Assembly: GCF_000970305.1 (NCBI RefSeq)
Contig: NZ_CP009517.1
Coordinates: forward strand, 3,038,001-3,102,000
DNA: 64,000 bases
From: Methanosarcina barkeri 3
Lineage (GTDB): Archaea > Halobacteriota > Methanosarcinia > Methanosarcinales > Methanosarcinaceae
Reading direction: 5' to 3'
The position numbers and the translations under genes are program-made. This document shows, one piece after another, positions 63,499-64,000 of the stretch. Under the pieces are notes generated by a model. The model was not told the DNA's origin and did no database searches. It saw nothing but the letters and a program-made list of their open reading frames with translations. How positions within the stretch are numbered: the stretch's first letter is position 1; every line of letters begins with the position of its first letter.

Positions 63499-64000
63499 TC
63501 ATGCAACTCCTTTATGATCTTCTAACTGGTCTAATGTAGTCTTGACGTATTTAATGATAAGATTTAGTTTATCCCTGGGACAGGAATCACCACGTGTAAC
63601 TCCACTTACCATATCCATCACAATTCCCTTTGTAAGAATATTTTCATCCCTTGGCATCACTAATCTCGTCTTTATCCCTGCCTCTGCAAAATCCTCAAAA
63701 TCTACCGGGATCTGGCTGACTACAATCGCCGGAATATTAGCCTGGCTTAGGATTTCCCTGGTCTTTCTAACCACATGATCCTTGATATTTCCGAGGTGAA
63801 TCACGGCCAACTTATGCATTTCAATCTGTGCGACTTCTACCGGACTCAATACAAAAGATCCGGTTCTCATACCTGATTCAGGGATTCCGGAACCTGAGTA
63901 GAGTACCAGCACACTGACCTGAATGTTCTCTTTTCTCATGCCGTATGTGATCTCACATACCGGCTTTGTGATATGTCTCTGACCGGGACTCATGGCAATA
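63499..64000 (-). CDS. mcrC: McrC, methyl-coenzyme M reductase operon protein (5' end outside window)
   Basis: The 167 codons in view end the protein; the start lies beyond base 64000. An ATG at 63993 begins MSPGQRHITKPVCEITYGMR, but this is an internal part of McrC, which normally has about 40 more residues with a Gly-rich N-terminus. McrC is part of the ATP-dependent activation complex that reduces F430 nickel to Ni(I). One base separates its stop from the mcrG start. Confidence 0.95.
   Translation of the reverse strand, partial: IAMSPGQRHITKPVCEITYGMRKENIQVSVLVLYSGSGIPESGMRTGSFVLSPVEVAQIEMHKLAVIHLGNIKDHVVRKTREILSQANIPAIVVSQIPVDFEDFAEAGIKTRLVMPRDENILTKGIVMDMVSGVTRGDSCPRDKLNLIIKYVKTTLDQLEDHKGVA

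Overview
The window is from a methanogenic archaeon of the genus Methanosarcina. The evidence is an mtmC-mtmB monomethylamine methyltransferase pair whose mtmB carries an in-frame amber (pyrrolysine) codon, the mcrC-mcrG-mcrA end of the methyl-coenzyme M reductase operon, a three-subunit-type clamp-loader small subunit, a coenzyme F420 ligase and AT-rich archaeal intergenic DNA. The neighbourhood of mtm and mcr genes reminds me of M. barkeri, but the species cannot be settled from the sequence alone.

Layout. 1-5400: tail of a second mtmB copy, then mtmC, mtmB, a 34-codon membrane ORF, the permease mtmP and two more small membrane proteins. 5900-9630 (minus strand): secF-secD and a clamp-loader small subunit. 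10-16.5 kb: dCMP deaminase, cupin, cofE, a CDF cation transporter, Hsp20 and apgM. 16.9-19.4 kb: aspartate kinase-purM. 19.6-25.5 kb: methanogen-specific proteins of unknown role, a PUA-domain protein and a bactofilin-like protein. 26-28.4 kb: two PLP aminotransferases (argD-like and hisC). 28.5-31.2 kb (minus strand): an archaeosortase / phospholipid head-group operon, artA-asd-pssA-mptD. 32-38.3 kb: information processing (NUDIX, TFS, PCNA, primase large subunit, GatCAB). 38.4-43.2 kb: nitrilase, ferredoxin-nitroreductase, an internally duplicated Cys-rich membrane protein and a RibD/DHFR-like reductase. 43.2-54 kb: accessory DNA with a dead IS66 element, a membrane-bound winged-helix regulator, a beta-helix secreted protein, large repeat-bearing intergenic gaps and the core genes htpX, thyA and aroA. 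54.5-59.5 kb: a cassette of FMN reductase, MarR regulator with a duplicated His-rich tail, ABC-2 exporter and secreted protein. Its first two genes share a duplicated promoter carrying a 15-nt repeat array. 59.5-61 kb: a MITE-like element and a decayed methyltransferase. 61-64 kb: mcrA, mcrG and partial mcrC on the minus strand.

A recurring theme is short tandem repeats of 11, 12, 14, 15, 19, 21 and 27 nt between genes. Most look like neutral slippage products. The 15-nt array (55451-55555) is different: it also occurs, in shorter form, in front of the FMN reductase gene at the same distance from that gene's upstream start. It is therefore my best candidate for an undescribed regulatory system. 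A second candidate is the set of small membrane proteins around the methylamine permease.

Limits: no database search or structure prediction was run. Family names come from motif recognition and gene context.
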